Below are positions 1 to 9,850 of a stretch of DNA of 64,000 nucleotides, piece by piece. The notes under the pieces are model-generated. The model saw only the letters and a program-made list of their open reading frames with translations, was not told the DNA's origin and did no database searches. The stretch's first letter is position 1. Each line of letters opens with the position of its first letter. This stretch comes from Acanthochlamys bracteata (Eukaryota; Streptophyta; Magnoliopsida; Pandanales; Velloziaceae): NCBI GenBank assembly GCA_019914995.1, contig CM034127.1, positions 12,994,269-13,058,268 of the forward strand. Direction: 5' to 3'. A program made the translations under genes and the position numbers.

Positions 1-1104
1 AATTAAATGCCATTAAAATATGCATCAAAAGTAAGTGGTTCCTAAATAAACTGGTCTATAGAAGAACACGTTGCAGAATTTCAACCAAGCACTTACGAAG
101 TGGTGGGCAGGTAACGTGGATTTTAAGAAGAGTTGGGCATGCATGTAGTAGGGTTTTGTTGGTTACATGAGAGTGTTTCAGATGAGTGAATGACGCAGCG
201 TTCCATTTGGTACGCAGCGAACAACAACAACAAAACGCAAAAGTTGCCATTTTTCCTGTGTGGCGTCTGTCGCAATCCAAATTGGTACCATAAAGAAAAT
301 TTTCGTTTGGTTTAACTCGGTTGGGCAGGTCGCTGTATTCCCTTTGCCTATTTTGATTGACAAGCTTACTAGCTTGGTTGCTGCTAACCGTTTACAAAAA
401 CCCCTTCTTCTTGTGGTCATGTCCTGATTTTTCTTCTAAATTTTGACTAGTCCTTTAGGTATTAATTTGAAAGTGCTTAAAATAAAACAAATCTCTGAAA
501 AAAATTATTTTCGGATATAAAAAGACACTTCTAGCTCTTGTTAATGCACCATATTAGAGAGCGTTTAGAAATACTTATAAAATAAATTTTTTTTAAAATA
601 AAATATATTTTTATTTTTTTAAAAAATAAATTTTATATTTTTATTTTAAAAAAATATAAAAATATATAATAAAAATATTTTAATACGTAAATTTTTTTTA
701 TACTTTTTAAATTTTTAAATATTTATAAAATATATATTAAAAATAAAAAATAAAAAATTAAAATAGAAAGTTTGGAAAACGCAATCTCAAACTCGCCGAG
801 AGTGCGTTCGAAAATTTGAACTCCACTGATTCAATTCAAATATCATACAGGTTTGGTGAGATTTTTAATGTTTTGCATTATTAATTAGATTAGATATGGA
901 AAGATTATGAAAACGAAAGCTGTTAATTATTGATGTGAAGCTAAACGAAGAGATAATTATTTGAGGCCTTACCAGTGAAGCATTGTTATGTTTGTCAAAA
1001 ATGAATGGATCTTTCAAAAGGTTTCATTTTCATGGTGGGAACAATTTAAGGTTGAGTGCTATCCATTCCTTTCTTGACAAACAATTTTTTGATTAATGGT
1101 GATA
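1..1104. other. AT-rich intergenic DNA left of the hAT element
   Basis: I see no credible gene here. The short open frames at 56-420 on the minus strand show no motif I recognise and may be chance. The stretch at about 553-800 is one copy of the AT-rich TGTTTGG-type repeat listed separately. The remainder is unassigned. Confidence 0.5.
553..800. repeat. AT-rich TGTTTGG-type repeat, copy A
   Basis: Begins agagagcgtttagaaa and ends with gtttggaaaacgcaatctc. The interior is almost pure A/T, with runs of the type ataaaatattttaatacgtaaattttttt and aaatatttataaaatatat. The same interior words and G/C-containing ends recur in about a dozen copies in this window. It looks like a short non-autonomous element or its relic. 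Borders are approximate. Confidence 0.5.
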
Positions 1105-1112
1105 CTTAGAGG
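1105..1112. repeat. Left target-site duplication of hAT element
   Basis: The 8-bp word cttagagg directly precedes the element and is repeated exactly at 8239-8246. An 8-bp duplication is the hallmark of hAT insertion. Confidence 0.85.
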
Positions 1113-1611
1113 CAATGTTGTAAAACCCGACCCGACAGTTGATCCGGATTTGAGTCCGGATCGACGGGTCGCGGGTCAACCCGCTGAGTCAGAACTACCA
1201 CTTAACCAAGAGATAACTGGACAGACAAAACAGAAGAACATTCTTACAATACAAATTTGGCCAGCAATACAGTAAATATTTAGCTCCATTTCAAATTCAT
1301 ATAACAAAGCATTGGCATTCAATTCAAATAACAGTAACACATTAGTTTAACATGTTAAAAACTTGAAACTTAATGATGTAATACAACACATGTAACACAC
1401 ATTACACTAAAATTTGAAAACAAGTCTAATGCAAACAAGCATCTTACTTGCAATATATTACACATACCAGCCTAGCTGCAAGACAGCAAGAGGCAAGTAT
1501 TACAAAATACAAATTATAAAGTAGATTGTCTTCACGCCAAAGATGACAAACATCCTTTCAAAAATACTTTCTCATTTGCAGAAAATCAGATACTCCTTCT
1601 TTTATTTTTCA

Positions 1612-1665
1612 AGATCACCTGCATGTTAGTGCAAGCAGCTAGATTATTCTTACAGCTACAAGCTA
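1612..1665. repeat. Internal direct repeat of the hAT element, copy 1
   Basis: The segment containing cacctgcatgttagtgcaag is followed by cagctagattattcttacagctacaagc. It recurs with moderate divergence at 3928-3985, also inside the element. This points to an internal duplication rather than an outside repeat. Confidence 0.55.
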
Positions 1666-1689
1666 CTACTACAATTGATGCAATGCATA

Positions 1690-1890
1690 GTCCTAGCAGA
1701 TAGTGAAGGCAAGCAGGCAGGGAGACAAGCAATCTTGCAGGTAGGCAAGAAGGCAAGCAAGCTTTGCGGCGAGCAAGGATGCAAGCTGGGCTCAGAAGCG
1801 ACCGGGAAGACCCGTGCAAGTAAGAAAGAATGCACAGAAAGCAAGCAGAGAGTTAGGTAAGCCAGCAAGCAAGCAAGAAAGCAAGAAGTC
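1690..1890. repeat. GCAAGC-rich simple repeat tract
   Basis: An irregular array of gcaagc/gcaggc words. It throws up false open frames on both strands (Leu/Pro/Cys-rich on the minus strand, Lys/Gln-rich on the plus). I interpret it as low-complexity DNA within the hAT element, not coding sequence. Confidence 0.6.
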
Positions 1891-2137
1891 AGTATAGGCA
1901 CTAGGCAGATGCCAAGAGCACAGACAGATTTCATAAGATACCATTGATCATAAGCACGTTTGCTACTCTTGTCAAATTTCTTCCAATACTCTTGAGTATT
2001 TTTGTACTTATATGTCATATAATCACCAGCTAGTTAAATGAATTATTTTTTAAATTCCTATAGTAACGAACAAGTTCACTTCTCAATCTCAAGAACAAAA
2101 TAAACTTCAAAGTTCAACTTTAAACAAGTAATCCAAA

Positions 2138-2524
2138 CTGGCCAGCAAGAAAGTTTTCATACTTGTTGGCTAGCAAAAAAAAGTTCATACTGGCTGGCCA
2201 ATGAAAAAATTTATATACTTGCTGGCCAGAAAAAAAAAAAGAAAATTTCAAACTGGCTGGCCAGTGAAAAAATTTCTATACTTGCTGGCCAGCAAAAAAA
2301 TTCCGAACTGGCTGACCAGCAAAAAAATTTCCATACTAGCCAGCAAGAAAAAAAAATTTCATACTGGCCTGTAAGAAAAAAATCCATACTGACGATGAAG
2401 AAAAATCCTTAATCAAATGGCTGGCTGTGAACAAAATTTTCATACTGGCTGGCAAAAAAGAAAAATTCATACTGGCCAGCAACAAAAAATAAAACAAAAC
2501 CAAACTGGCCAGCAACAAAACCAT
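2138..2524. repeat. ctggccagcaa minisatellite in the hAT element
   Basis: About ten degenerate units, each with actggc(tgg)ccagcaa followed by an A-rich run and a ttcatact-type linker, at a spacing of roughly 30-45 bp. The core ggccagc is close to palindromic (gctggcc/ggccagc), so units read similarly on both strands. The tract lies about 1.0-1.4 kb from the left end of the hAT element, so it is subterminal in a broad sense. It has no coding potential. Confidence 0.75.
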
Positions 2525-2857
2525 AAACTAAGTAAAGAAAAAGTGAATCCTTTTTAAGAGGAACTTCTTTCTTCTGTAGAATCTCTCTTAATTTTACTTA
2601 GACTATGCTAAACTGTATACAGATTGCAACCTATACCTACATGCAAGATAAATGAGAGGGAGATAAAGATCGCATAGCTGAAACTCATTCATCTTATGTA
2701 ATAGCATAATCAAGTAACATATAGAGTTGGAGAGACGACGCTATCAAAAGAAGAACATTTACAATCAGAACAAGGATAGCTCAACAATCATTATAATGTT
2801 TAAAAAGAAAACATTGATTTTAAGCAACATATGGCAGAAAAAATGAGTAAATGTACC

Positions 2858-3166
2858 TCTGCTCGCCACCACCTCTTGTCCATCTTACGATGATGAGTAA
2901 GCAAATTTCCATCGACATCAGTTGTGGGTTGCAAATAGCTCCACGGTTCACCCCAGGCTCTATAAATATATAACTCTTATATCATCCAATATATCATAAC
3001 TTACATAAGTAGAGGATATATACAGGAAAAAACGTACCTAGGTGTTCATCCAGACCATATTTGCTTGGAGCTATAGTTGCTCTTCAATGTCACAATCCCA
3101 TTGATCAAAGCATCTCGATTATTCATGAGGCAGCCATCATGATCTGCTCTGTTGTAGTAGTCTGTG
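2858..3166 (-). pseudogene. Exon-like pair captured in the hAT element, source unknown
   Basis: Minus strand. An exon-like block starts at about 3166 after acceptor ...cttgtcacag and reads DYYNRADHDGCLMNNRDA, then LINGIVTLKSNYSSK. It ends at a donor (ctag|gtacgt, about 3040). A second block starts after tatttatag (about 2961), reads AWGEPWSYLQPTTDVDG then NLLTHHRKMDKRWW, and ends at donor gcagag|gtacat (about 2858). The AG|A junction keeps the frame across the intron, so the splice signals look genuine. One TGA sits near the end of the first block. I do not recognise the protein. The conserved-looking reading frame and splice sites suggest host exons taken up by the transposon. Whether they belong with the adjacent EGY-like block is unclear. 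Confidence 0.55.
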
Positions 3167-3238
3167 ACAAGAATCCGTTTCTCATTAATTGCTATGGCAA
3201 GCTAATTACTAAGGTAAGCTAGTAAGATTATCTGACCT

Positions 3239-3404
3239 GCCAGTCTAAGACGAAGTATGGTACTCCAAGTCCAAGGCTCCAAGCTTGACCTTGCCCTCTC
3301 CTGCAGCTAAAATATGCCCAACTTCATGACACCCTAATATTAGTGCTGTTACAATAGCGCCACCAAGGCCATCTTTCAATAAACTAGGATTTTCAAACAC
3401 TGCT
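3239..3404 (-). pseudogene. Captured exon of an EGY-type site-2 protease
   Basis: Minus strand, after acceptor ...cacttacag (about 3405). The frame reads NPSLLKDGLGGAIVTALILG, then GCHEVGHILAA, then KVKLG. A small frame slip later it continues GVPYFVLDWQ and reaches a donor gtcaga at about 3238. The order LLKDGL - HExGHILAA - KLGVPYFV - WQ is that of the plastid intramembrane metalloproteases EGY1/EGY2 (peptidase M50, zinc-binding HExxH). Only this one exon is present, with a frame disruption, so it cannot encode a protease. It lies inside the hAT element, so transduplication of host sequence is the simplest reading. Family assignment is from memory of the conserved motif. Confidence 0.7.
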
Positions 3405-3927
3405 CTGTAAGTGTTTCACAAATTACTAATAAGCACTAGTGGATTTAAAAAAGAGCTATCCATGTCATCAAAGGTAACAAGTGCACAATGCATGGTACCA
3501 AGCTTATACACTTAGCAAGCTATATATGTGCTCAAACAAAAAAGACATAGATGAAAAAGTAAGAACACAAAAGAGTTATCACCAGTAATCTAGTTTACCA
3601 TTTTCATGTAGAGAGAACTTTCAGTCCATTCTATTTCTGGTGCAGAAAAGAGTAAATTGAAATGAGAGACAAGACATGATGAACGAAAATAAAGGACTAA
3701 AGGGAAACTGGAAGATGCCCACAACACAACATGTCATAAGGAAAAATCTATAGAGAAATTAATGTCTCAGGCTCTCAGCAAGAAGGTCTTTTAAATAACA
3801 ATCTCATACAGCAAAACAGAAAAAGCTTTGTTTCTTCAATGCATTCCTCCACAAAGGCACAAACACTTGCTTAATTGCAGTTCTTCGAATTTTTCTTTCT
3901 TTTCTCACTGTCTACCTGAGATCATTC

Positions 3928-3985
3928 ACCTGCATATTAGTGCAAGCAGCATTGTTACTCATACAAGCTATGTTACTCCTAACAA
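3928..3985. repeat. Internal direct repeat of the hAT element, copy 2
   Basis: The segment with cacctgcatattagtgcaag, followed by cagcattgttactcatacaagc, is a diverged copy of 1612-1665. Confidence 0.5.
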
Positions 3986-4244
3986 GCACTCCAGCAACTG
4001 ACAATGAGTGACTCAGTGCAAGCAGGCAGCAAAGTAATTGGCAGATTCTATAACAAATAAAATTTTTACTACTCTACAAGCAAGCAGTCCTAAGCTTTGT
4101 ATTAGGAGTCATAGACTCTGTACTAGTTTAGGACTAATTCTAAAATAAAACTTCTAGCAGCCATGTCATAATCTAAGAAATTATTGAGATGCAAAGCTAC
4201 TCCTAGGCTCCTAGCAACCATCTAAAGCAAGCAGGCAGTCATTA

Positions 4245-4880
4245 GGAACTTTATTCAATCATGTAAAAAGACTCATTGCAAGCAGAAAATAGGAATGAAT
4301 ATTGTCCCATTCAATCAGATGCATGCCACAGGAAATTCAATTCCATTTTTTTTTTTGTATAGATGGACTTTTCTAGACAGCAAGCAGTAGGTCCAGTACA
4401 AGCCAAGGTTAAAATACTAATGAACAATTATATATTATTTCACTAAGCAAGAAACTTTATTCAATCATATATAGCAGTAAACAAACTCATTGCAAGTAGA
4501 TAATAAGAATGAATATTGTCACATTTAACTAGATGTATGCCACAAAAAATTCAATTATATTTTTTTCACTGTTAAAGGGACTTTTCAAGAATCAAGACAG
4601 CAAGTAGTAGGTCCAAACTGTCCAGTACAAGTAAGGAACTTTATTCAATCATGTAAAGCAGTAAATGAACTCATACAAGCAGATGATAAGAATGAATGTT
4701 GATTCATTCAACTAGATGCACCATTCATGTCATAAAAACTAAAATTTCAATTTTTTTCTCTATAGTAAGACTCAATCAGAGAAGTAAATGGACTTTTTAT
4801 TGGTTAGCAAAATAGCAAGACACAAGTAGAGACCAGTAGGAGTGTAGGACAGTAAGTCCAGTACGAGCCAGTCAGATTTA
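4245..4880. repeat. Three-copy tandem repeat (about 190-240 bp unit) in the hAT element
   Basis: Three consecutive copies begin at about 4247, 4447 and 4632. Each opens with (g)aactttattcaatcat, then (g)caagcaga.aataagaatgaatattg and a T-rich stretch, and ends with cagcaagtagtaggtccagtac. Copies differ by substitutions and small indels, so the duplications are not recent. They lie between the captured exons and the transposase 3' end. Confidence 0.75.
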
Positions 4881-4949
4881 ATATGCTAATGGACAACGAT
4901 ATCTATTCTAAATGCATCAAGCAAAATAACAAATAAGATCATCCACATA

Positions 4950-7505
4950 CCATGAGGCAGTCCTCCTTCATTCTCCTCTTCTTCATCATCATTCTCATCA
5001 AAATCATCAAGGTTCAATTTGACATCTACAAAATAATTATATTTCAAATATTAGATTCCTAAATTTGCAATATAGCATCATTAATTAAAATAAAAAAGAA
5101 ACAAATATCATCAATGGGTTTCTCTTGAATTGACCGTTCTTCCAATTGTTTGTGAAATGCTTCTAACTCTTCATTAGTTAAAAGCGGTGGTTCATCCATA
5201 GTTATCCAATCATCGTTGTCACCGAATTCTTCAATATCTATAGGGTCATAGTTTCGACCCTTGAAATAATTCTAATTCATATTTACAAATTCTAGTTCAT
5301 AAAAAAAAATATATAAGAGCATGTAGTTATAAATAATAAATATTAACAATAAAAGAAATAAAATAATTATTACCTTTGTCTCAATCTCAAATTATAATGA
5401 ACATACACAAGATCATTAAGGCGTTGATGCTCCAATTTATTTCTTTTTTTGGAATGGATGTGCTCAAATATACTCTAATTTCTCTCACAATCTGAGGCAC
5501 TACATGTTTGGCTTAATATGCGAATGGCCAACTTTTGGAGATATTTAGCACTGTTTCCATATAACAACCACCATTCATTTACAAAATATAAACATTTTAG
5601 AAGACAAAAACAATATAAAAATTAAGAAATTATATAATTAATAAGTATCATTACTTGAGCCATACGTTGACGATTAGCTATGGCAGAAATACGTCCAAAT
5701 TTTCCTTCTACGTTTCTAAAAAGCTTCATCTCACTGGTCATCTTACTAATTAACTCAAAATCTCCACAAGCAAATTTTTCTATAACATCCAAAACTCCCG
5801 AAATAGTAGAAGAAATTTTTTCATACGAAGAGGCCTCATATTGATATCGAGGGTTGAACCAATAACCAGCTGCATACAAAACTCTATCTAATTGATGATC
5901 CCATCTATTAGAAATAATAGTTAGGTATGGCGTAACTCTTTCCTTATTTCTCCTGAATCTCCTCAATATCTCAGATTTGGCACTATGAATAGCCTCAAAC
6001 AAGTACCCCATACAAGGCCTATCATCACTGTCAACAATACGAAGAACACGAACTAAAGGAGCAGTCAATTTCACTATATTAGCACATTCTGTCCAAAAAG
6101 AAGGAGTTAAAATATCATCCACAAATTTCTTTCCTTTACTTTCTCTACGTTGAAGTTGTCCATTCTTTTGATGTTACCATAGCCCTCAAACTATCTTTGT
6201 GACCTGATATACTTTGTAAAGTAATAAAATTGGTAGCAAAACGAGTAGGTGCTGGTCTAAGTATTTCTCTTCCACATGTAAATTTTCTCATCAAATGCAA
6301 AACAAAAAGTGATTGTAGATATACTTTGTGACTCTAGATGCATGAGCTACCAAATTACTGACTTCATCTAATTTACCAAAATCATGAAACATTAGATTAA
6401 TGCAATGGGCAGCACAAGGAGACCAAAACAAACTCCTAATCTCCTTCTCCAATAGTCTACCAGCAGCAACATAATTAGATGCATTGTCAGTAACAAAATG
6501 AACCATATTTTCAGCACCCACATACAAAATAACTTCCCTAAACAGCTTGTATAACATCTCCGCAGTCTTGGAAGCATCAGATGCATCAACAGATTTAAGA
6601 AAGATAGTACCTTTTGGGCAATAAACCAAAAAATTGATAAGGGTTCTTTTGTTTTGATCTGACCATCCATCGGCCATGACAGTGCATCCCGTTCTCTTCC
6701 ATGCATCATGATAGCTCTCAACATAGCGCCTCGTCTCCTCAACATTCTTATTCAACAAAAAATTTCGGAAAGTATGATAACGAGGAGCCTTATAACGTGC
6801 ACCCATACTTGCAATAGCATCTACCATAGGTTGAAAATACATAGAGTTAACAGTATTGAAAGATACGCATGCATCAATCATCCACTTAGATATAGCAATC
6901 CCACATTTTTCTATTGCCTCTTTGTTCTACAAAACACTCCTCAATGTGGGTTGTGCATTGGAAGTGGTTCTCGGTATAAAATAGGAATTCATAAGCATTA
7001 CCTCTTTTCATTTTGAAGTTGCATACTTTTCTCTTCCTACATGACCCTCCGCAAATTCTGAAGACGTGTCTTAATCTGGTAGAGCATCTCCGGTCTCACT
7101 TAATGTTCTGTAAGCTTGTTCCTCACATGCTTTGTGGTGTTGACTAAAAGGATTTTGTTCATCGAGCATTTCTTGATGTCTTCTTTTTTTTGAAAAGAAA
7201 TCATCAATGTGCAGCTTCATCTGATAACGAACATCAGCAGGAACATTTTTGCAAGCTCCAACATCTCCTTTGACTCCAGCTAAGTGTTGCTTGAATCTGT
7301 TGATACCACCTCCTGCAAATGTCCGTGAACAGTAGCTGCATACTAACTTGGCTTTTTTATTGTTGTTATCAATTGCAGCTAGCTTAAAGTGATTCCATGT
7401 AGGATCACTTTTTTCTCGCGAACAATTTTGAATTGATGGATTTGTTGAAGATTGTATGGCAGAATCTGTTGAGGGATTGGAACCAGCACCAGACATTATT
7501 GGCAC
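4950..7505 (-). pseudogene. Disabled hAT transposase (BED + DUF659 + dimerisation domain)
   Basis: Reading down the minus strand: ATG at 7505; a BED-type zinc finger (CSYC...HLAG, 7400-7230); the DUF659 block (about 6930-6291, with MADGWSDQ, VTDNASNYVAAG, FWSPCAAHCINLM); a C-terminal block (6150-5622, FWTECANIVKL...); the dimerisation motif (LSQTCSASDCERN, about 5520-5400); and an acidic tail (NYDPIDIEEFGDNDDW, about 5270-5110, and 5030-4970). Breaks: TAA at 7071-7073, TGA at 7008-7010 and TAG at 6927-6929, all in one frame linking BED to DUF659; frame changes near 6293 and 6170; and TAG at 5475-5477 where the conserved Trp of CERNW should be. Family: the DUF659 hAT transposases that excise and reinsert elements with such ends. 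This copy cannot make the protein. Confidence 0.9.
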
Positions 7506-8238
7506 AGCACTGAATGCAAATTGAAACAGAGAAGCAATCGGAGTGAAGCAAGCAGGCGAGAGAAGCAGCTGAGCAGCGAGTGAAGCAGTCGAGTGGAGAG
7601 TTGGAGAATAAAAATTACTGACAAAGCAGAGAGTCAGAACCTCTACCGGAGACGAAGAATTTTCTGTCGTTCCTGAAAGCAGTCGGAGAGCGGCAGGAGA
7701 CAGAGAACGAAATCAGCAGGCGGAATAGAGAGCCGCAGACAGAAAAACCAGGCAGAGCGAAGAGATTGAGTAATTGTCGGAATATAGAGATAGAGACATC
7801 GTCGAGAGCTATCGGAGAGCAGCTAGCCAAAAGGAAGAGAAAATCGCAACCAGTGACTAGCGGGCGAAGTAGAGTGAAGCAGAGCGAAACAGAAGCTAAG
7901 AAACTGAAGAAAGGAGCAAGAACTCTCGCCGGAAAACAAAATCTCGTCGGACGACTGGAGGAAAAGCTTCAAGAGTTCACCGATCGGGTGAAGCAGAAGC
8001 AGAAAAAAATCCTAGATAGTTCGGATGCATTGAGAAGAAAAAGTGATATGATGCCGTCTGTGACTCTGTGTTAATAACGAATATTTTTATTTTTTTTTTA
8101 ATTCAAACGGGTCGACCCGCCCGGGTCAATCCGGGTCAATAACAAGGACATATTTTTTGCAAATCCGGACCGATTTACCATCCGAGTCAGCGGTTTACGG
8201 GCTGACTCGGACGGTCCGGTTCGGGTCTGCTAACACTA
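7506..8238. other. 5' flank of the transposase and right subterminal region
   Basis: Upstream region of the transposase gene, rich in gaagca/agcgaag words. The last 140 bp carry repeated GGGTCGACCC/CCGGGTCAA words up to the right terminus. A 102-codon open frame on the plus strand at 7766-8074 is Lys/Gln/Arg-rich and motif-free, and I do not accept it as a gene. Confidence 0.55.
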
Positions 8239-8246
8239 CTTAGAGG
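8239..8246. repeat. Right target-site duplication of hAT element
   Basis: cttagagg, identical to 1105-1112. Confidence 0.85.
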
Positions 8247-8876
8247 GCGTTGGAATTTTTTAAAATAAAATATTTTTCATGACAAACAAAATTTTTGATG
8301 AAGTATTTTTGATAAACAAACTTGCTTATTCTAATGATATATAATTCATCTGTATCTTCTTGTTTTAATTTTATTTTTAAATACTGAATAAGATTTCTTA
8401 AAACAAAAAATTAAAATATCCCCTTAATGAAATTAATATTCATGCTGTTTGTTTATTATATATGTTATTTATGAATTAATGCTCACATAATCAATTGGTT
8501 GAATGAATTAAAAAAGAATAATAATAAATATTAAACTTTTTTTTTTGTTTTTTTTTTTCAAAATGAACATCAATAATAGGAACAAATATAATCAGTTATA
8601 GCCGACCCATAACTAAGGCCCATTCATTACTATAGCTCTTAACTAACGGACCGTTATTGGGCCTATTTGGCAAGTTCGGATCTCTTCAATCTCTTTACAA
8701 TTTTCAGCTTTATATAACAGGTGAAATTCATAGATAGAAACGCTATAAAGCACTTTTTTCTTTCTTTCAAAGACTTGATGTATTGAGTTTTCATTGAACA
8801 CAATAATCATCAAATAATTTCTAAGCAATCAAAGCAAGTTTTTAGTAAGCTAGTTGTTCTATGATGATTGTATGAT

Positions 8877-9239
8877 CTACTCCGTTACAGCACAAGAAGT
8901 AAGAAAACAAGTGAAAACAGCTCCAAGAAGAAGGCAAGAACTCTTGACAAACTTCACCATGTCTCTTCCATGCATCTTCTTCTTCAGCATCCAGTTCTTC
9001 TTGGTCCTTTCCTGATCTTTATTGTTAGAGGAAAAGGTGTAGCTTCTCAGAAACCTTTGCCTGCATGCTTGATTCTTACATGGACTTTGCCTACAACAAC
9101 ATGAAGCAGAACCAGAAGAAGACCTACAAGATCTCATCATCACTACCTTCGAATTCTTATTATCTTCAACAACACTGATGAGTTTCAGGAACTCTGCATC
9201 AGACTCTTTCCATGAAGACGACTTCTCTAAGCTTCCCAT
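8877..9239 (-). CDS. Possible small protein gene, 120 aa, unknown
   Basis: A single open frame from ATG at 9239 (starts MGSLEKSSSWKESDAEF) to a stop at 8877. It has a Cys/Ser cluster (residues about 37-60, including CCCRQSPCKNQACRQ), a basic middle and a hydrophobic C-terminal stretch (LLLGAVFTCFL). Upstream on the same strand, 9240-9330 is purine-rich with gaagaag and cagaaaag words that look like a plant 5'UTR. No family is recognised. The frame has better composition than surrounding AT-rich DNA but could be chance. Confidence 0.35.
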   Translation of the reverse strand: MGSLEKSSSWKESDAEFLKLISVVEDNKNSKVVMMRSCRSSSGSASCCCRQSPCKNQACRQRFLRSYTFSSNNKDQERTKKNWMLKKKMHGRDMVKFVKSSCLLLGAVFTCFLTSCAVTE

Positions 9240-9625
9240 GAAGAATTAACACGCAAACACACAGAGATACCTTTTCTGTTTTCTCTTCTTCCTGCTGCTT
9301 TTATTCTTCTTAAAGACCTCTTTCGTTATTTTTTTATTTTAACTTGCCCATTATGATTTCTTGTATAATAAATTAGCATGATTTATGGTTGTCGCCACAA
9401 GGTAATAGCAGTACAAGTTGAATTCATGGACAAAGCTTTCTTGGTATGTTGAGGACTTTTAAAAGTTTATTGCGAAAACACGATTGTCATGGAAACCTGG
9501 GTTCCTAAAAACACGTTCCGGCAAACATGCTTTTGGCTTCCAAAAAATTTGTAGGCATGCTTCACTGCTCGAGTTCAAAATTTTCACTTATAATATCCAG
9601 TTTGGGCCAAACCCAACCAAGTTAA

Positions 9626-9850
9626 GAGAGCGTTTGAGAGTATTTTTTTAAATAAAAAAACAGAAACTATAAATTTTATCTCTTTTGAAATAAATTTTAC
9701 TTTTTTAACTTAAAATAATAATAATTATTAATAAAAAAATATTACTACGTAAAATTTTTATATATTTAATAAAATTTCTAAATACATATAAAAAATATAA
9801 ATTGAAAAATTAAAAAATTATTTTTTTAAAAAGCTTAGCCAAACGCTTCT
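9626..9850. repeat. AT-rich TGTTTGG-type repeat, copy B
   Basis: Starts gagagcgtttgagagt and ends agccaaacgcttct, so gcgtttg and its complement caaacgc form an inverted pair at the two ends. The interior is almost only A/T, with the shared words tattactacgtaaaattttta and aataaaatttctaaatacat. Confidence 0.6.

Larger units (their letters stand above)
1113..8238 (-). mobile_element. Full-length hAT-superfamily DNA transposon (7,126 bp)
   Basis: The left end reads caatgttgtaaaacccgacc. The reverse complement of the right end reads tagtgttagcagacccgaac. These are imperfect terminal inverted repeats matching at about 15 of the first 22 positions, flanked by a perfect 8-bp duplication (cttagagg). 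Both ends are GC-rich and packed with CCGACCC/GGGTCAA words, seen also in the smaller element at 10.15 kb. Inside, on the minus strand, is a BED finger + DUF659 + hAT-dimerisation transposase gene that is disabled. The element also holds a minisatellite, a three-copy tandem repeat and exon-like pieces that look like captured host sequence. The perfect duplication suggests insertion not long ago in evolutionary terms. It would depend on transposase supplied from elsewhere. Confidence 0.93.

Noticed and set aside
1656-2018. Leu/Pro/Cys-rich 120-codon minus frame
   Set aside because: It is the shadow of the gcaagc simple-sequence tract and adjoining repeats, with no motif.
7766-8074. 102-codon open frame on the plus strand near the hAT right end
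   Set aside because: Lys/Gln/Arg-rich, no motif, antisense to the transposase leader, and the region is repetitive.
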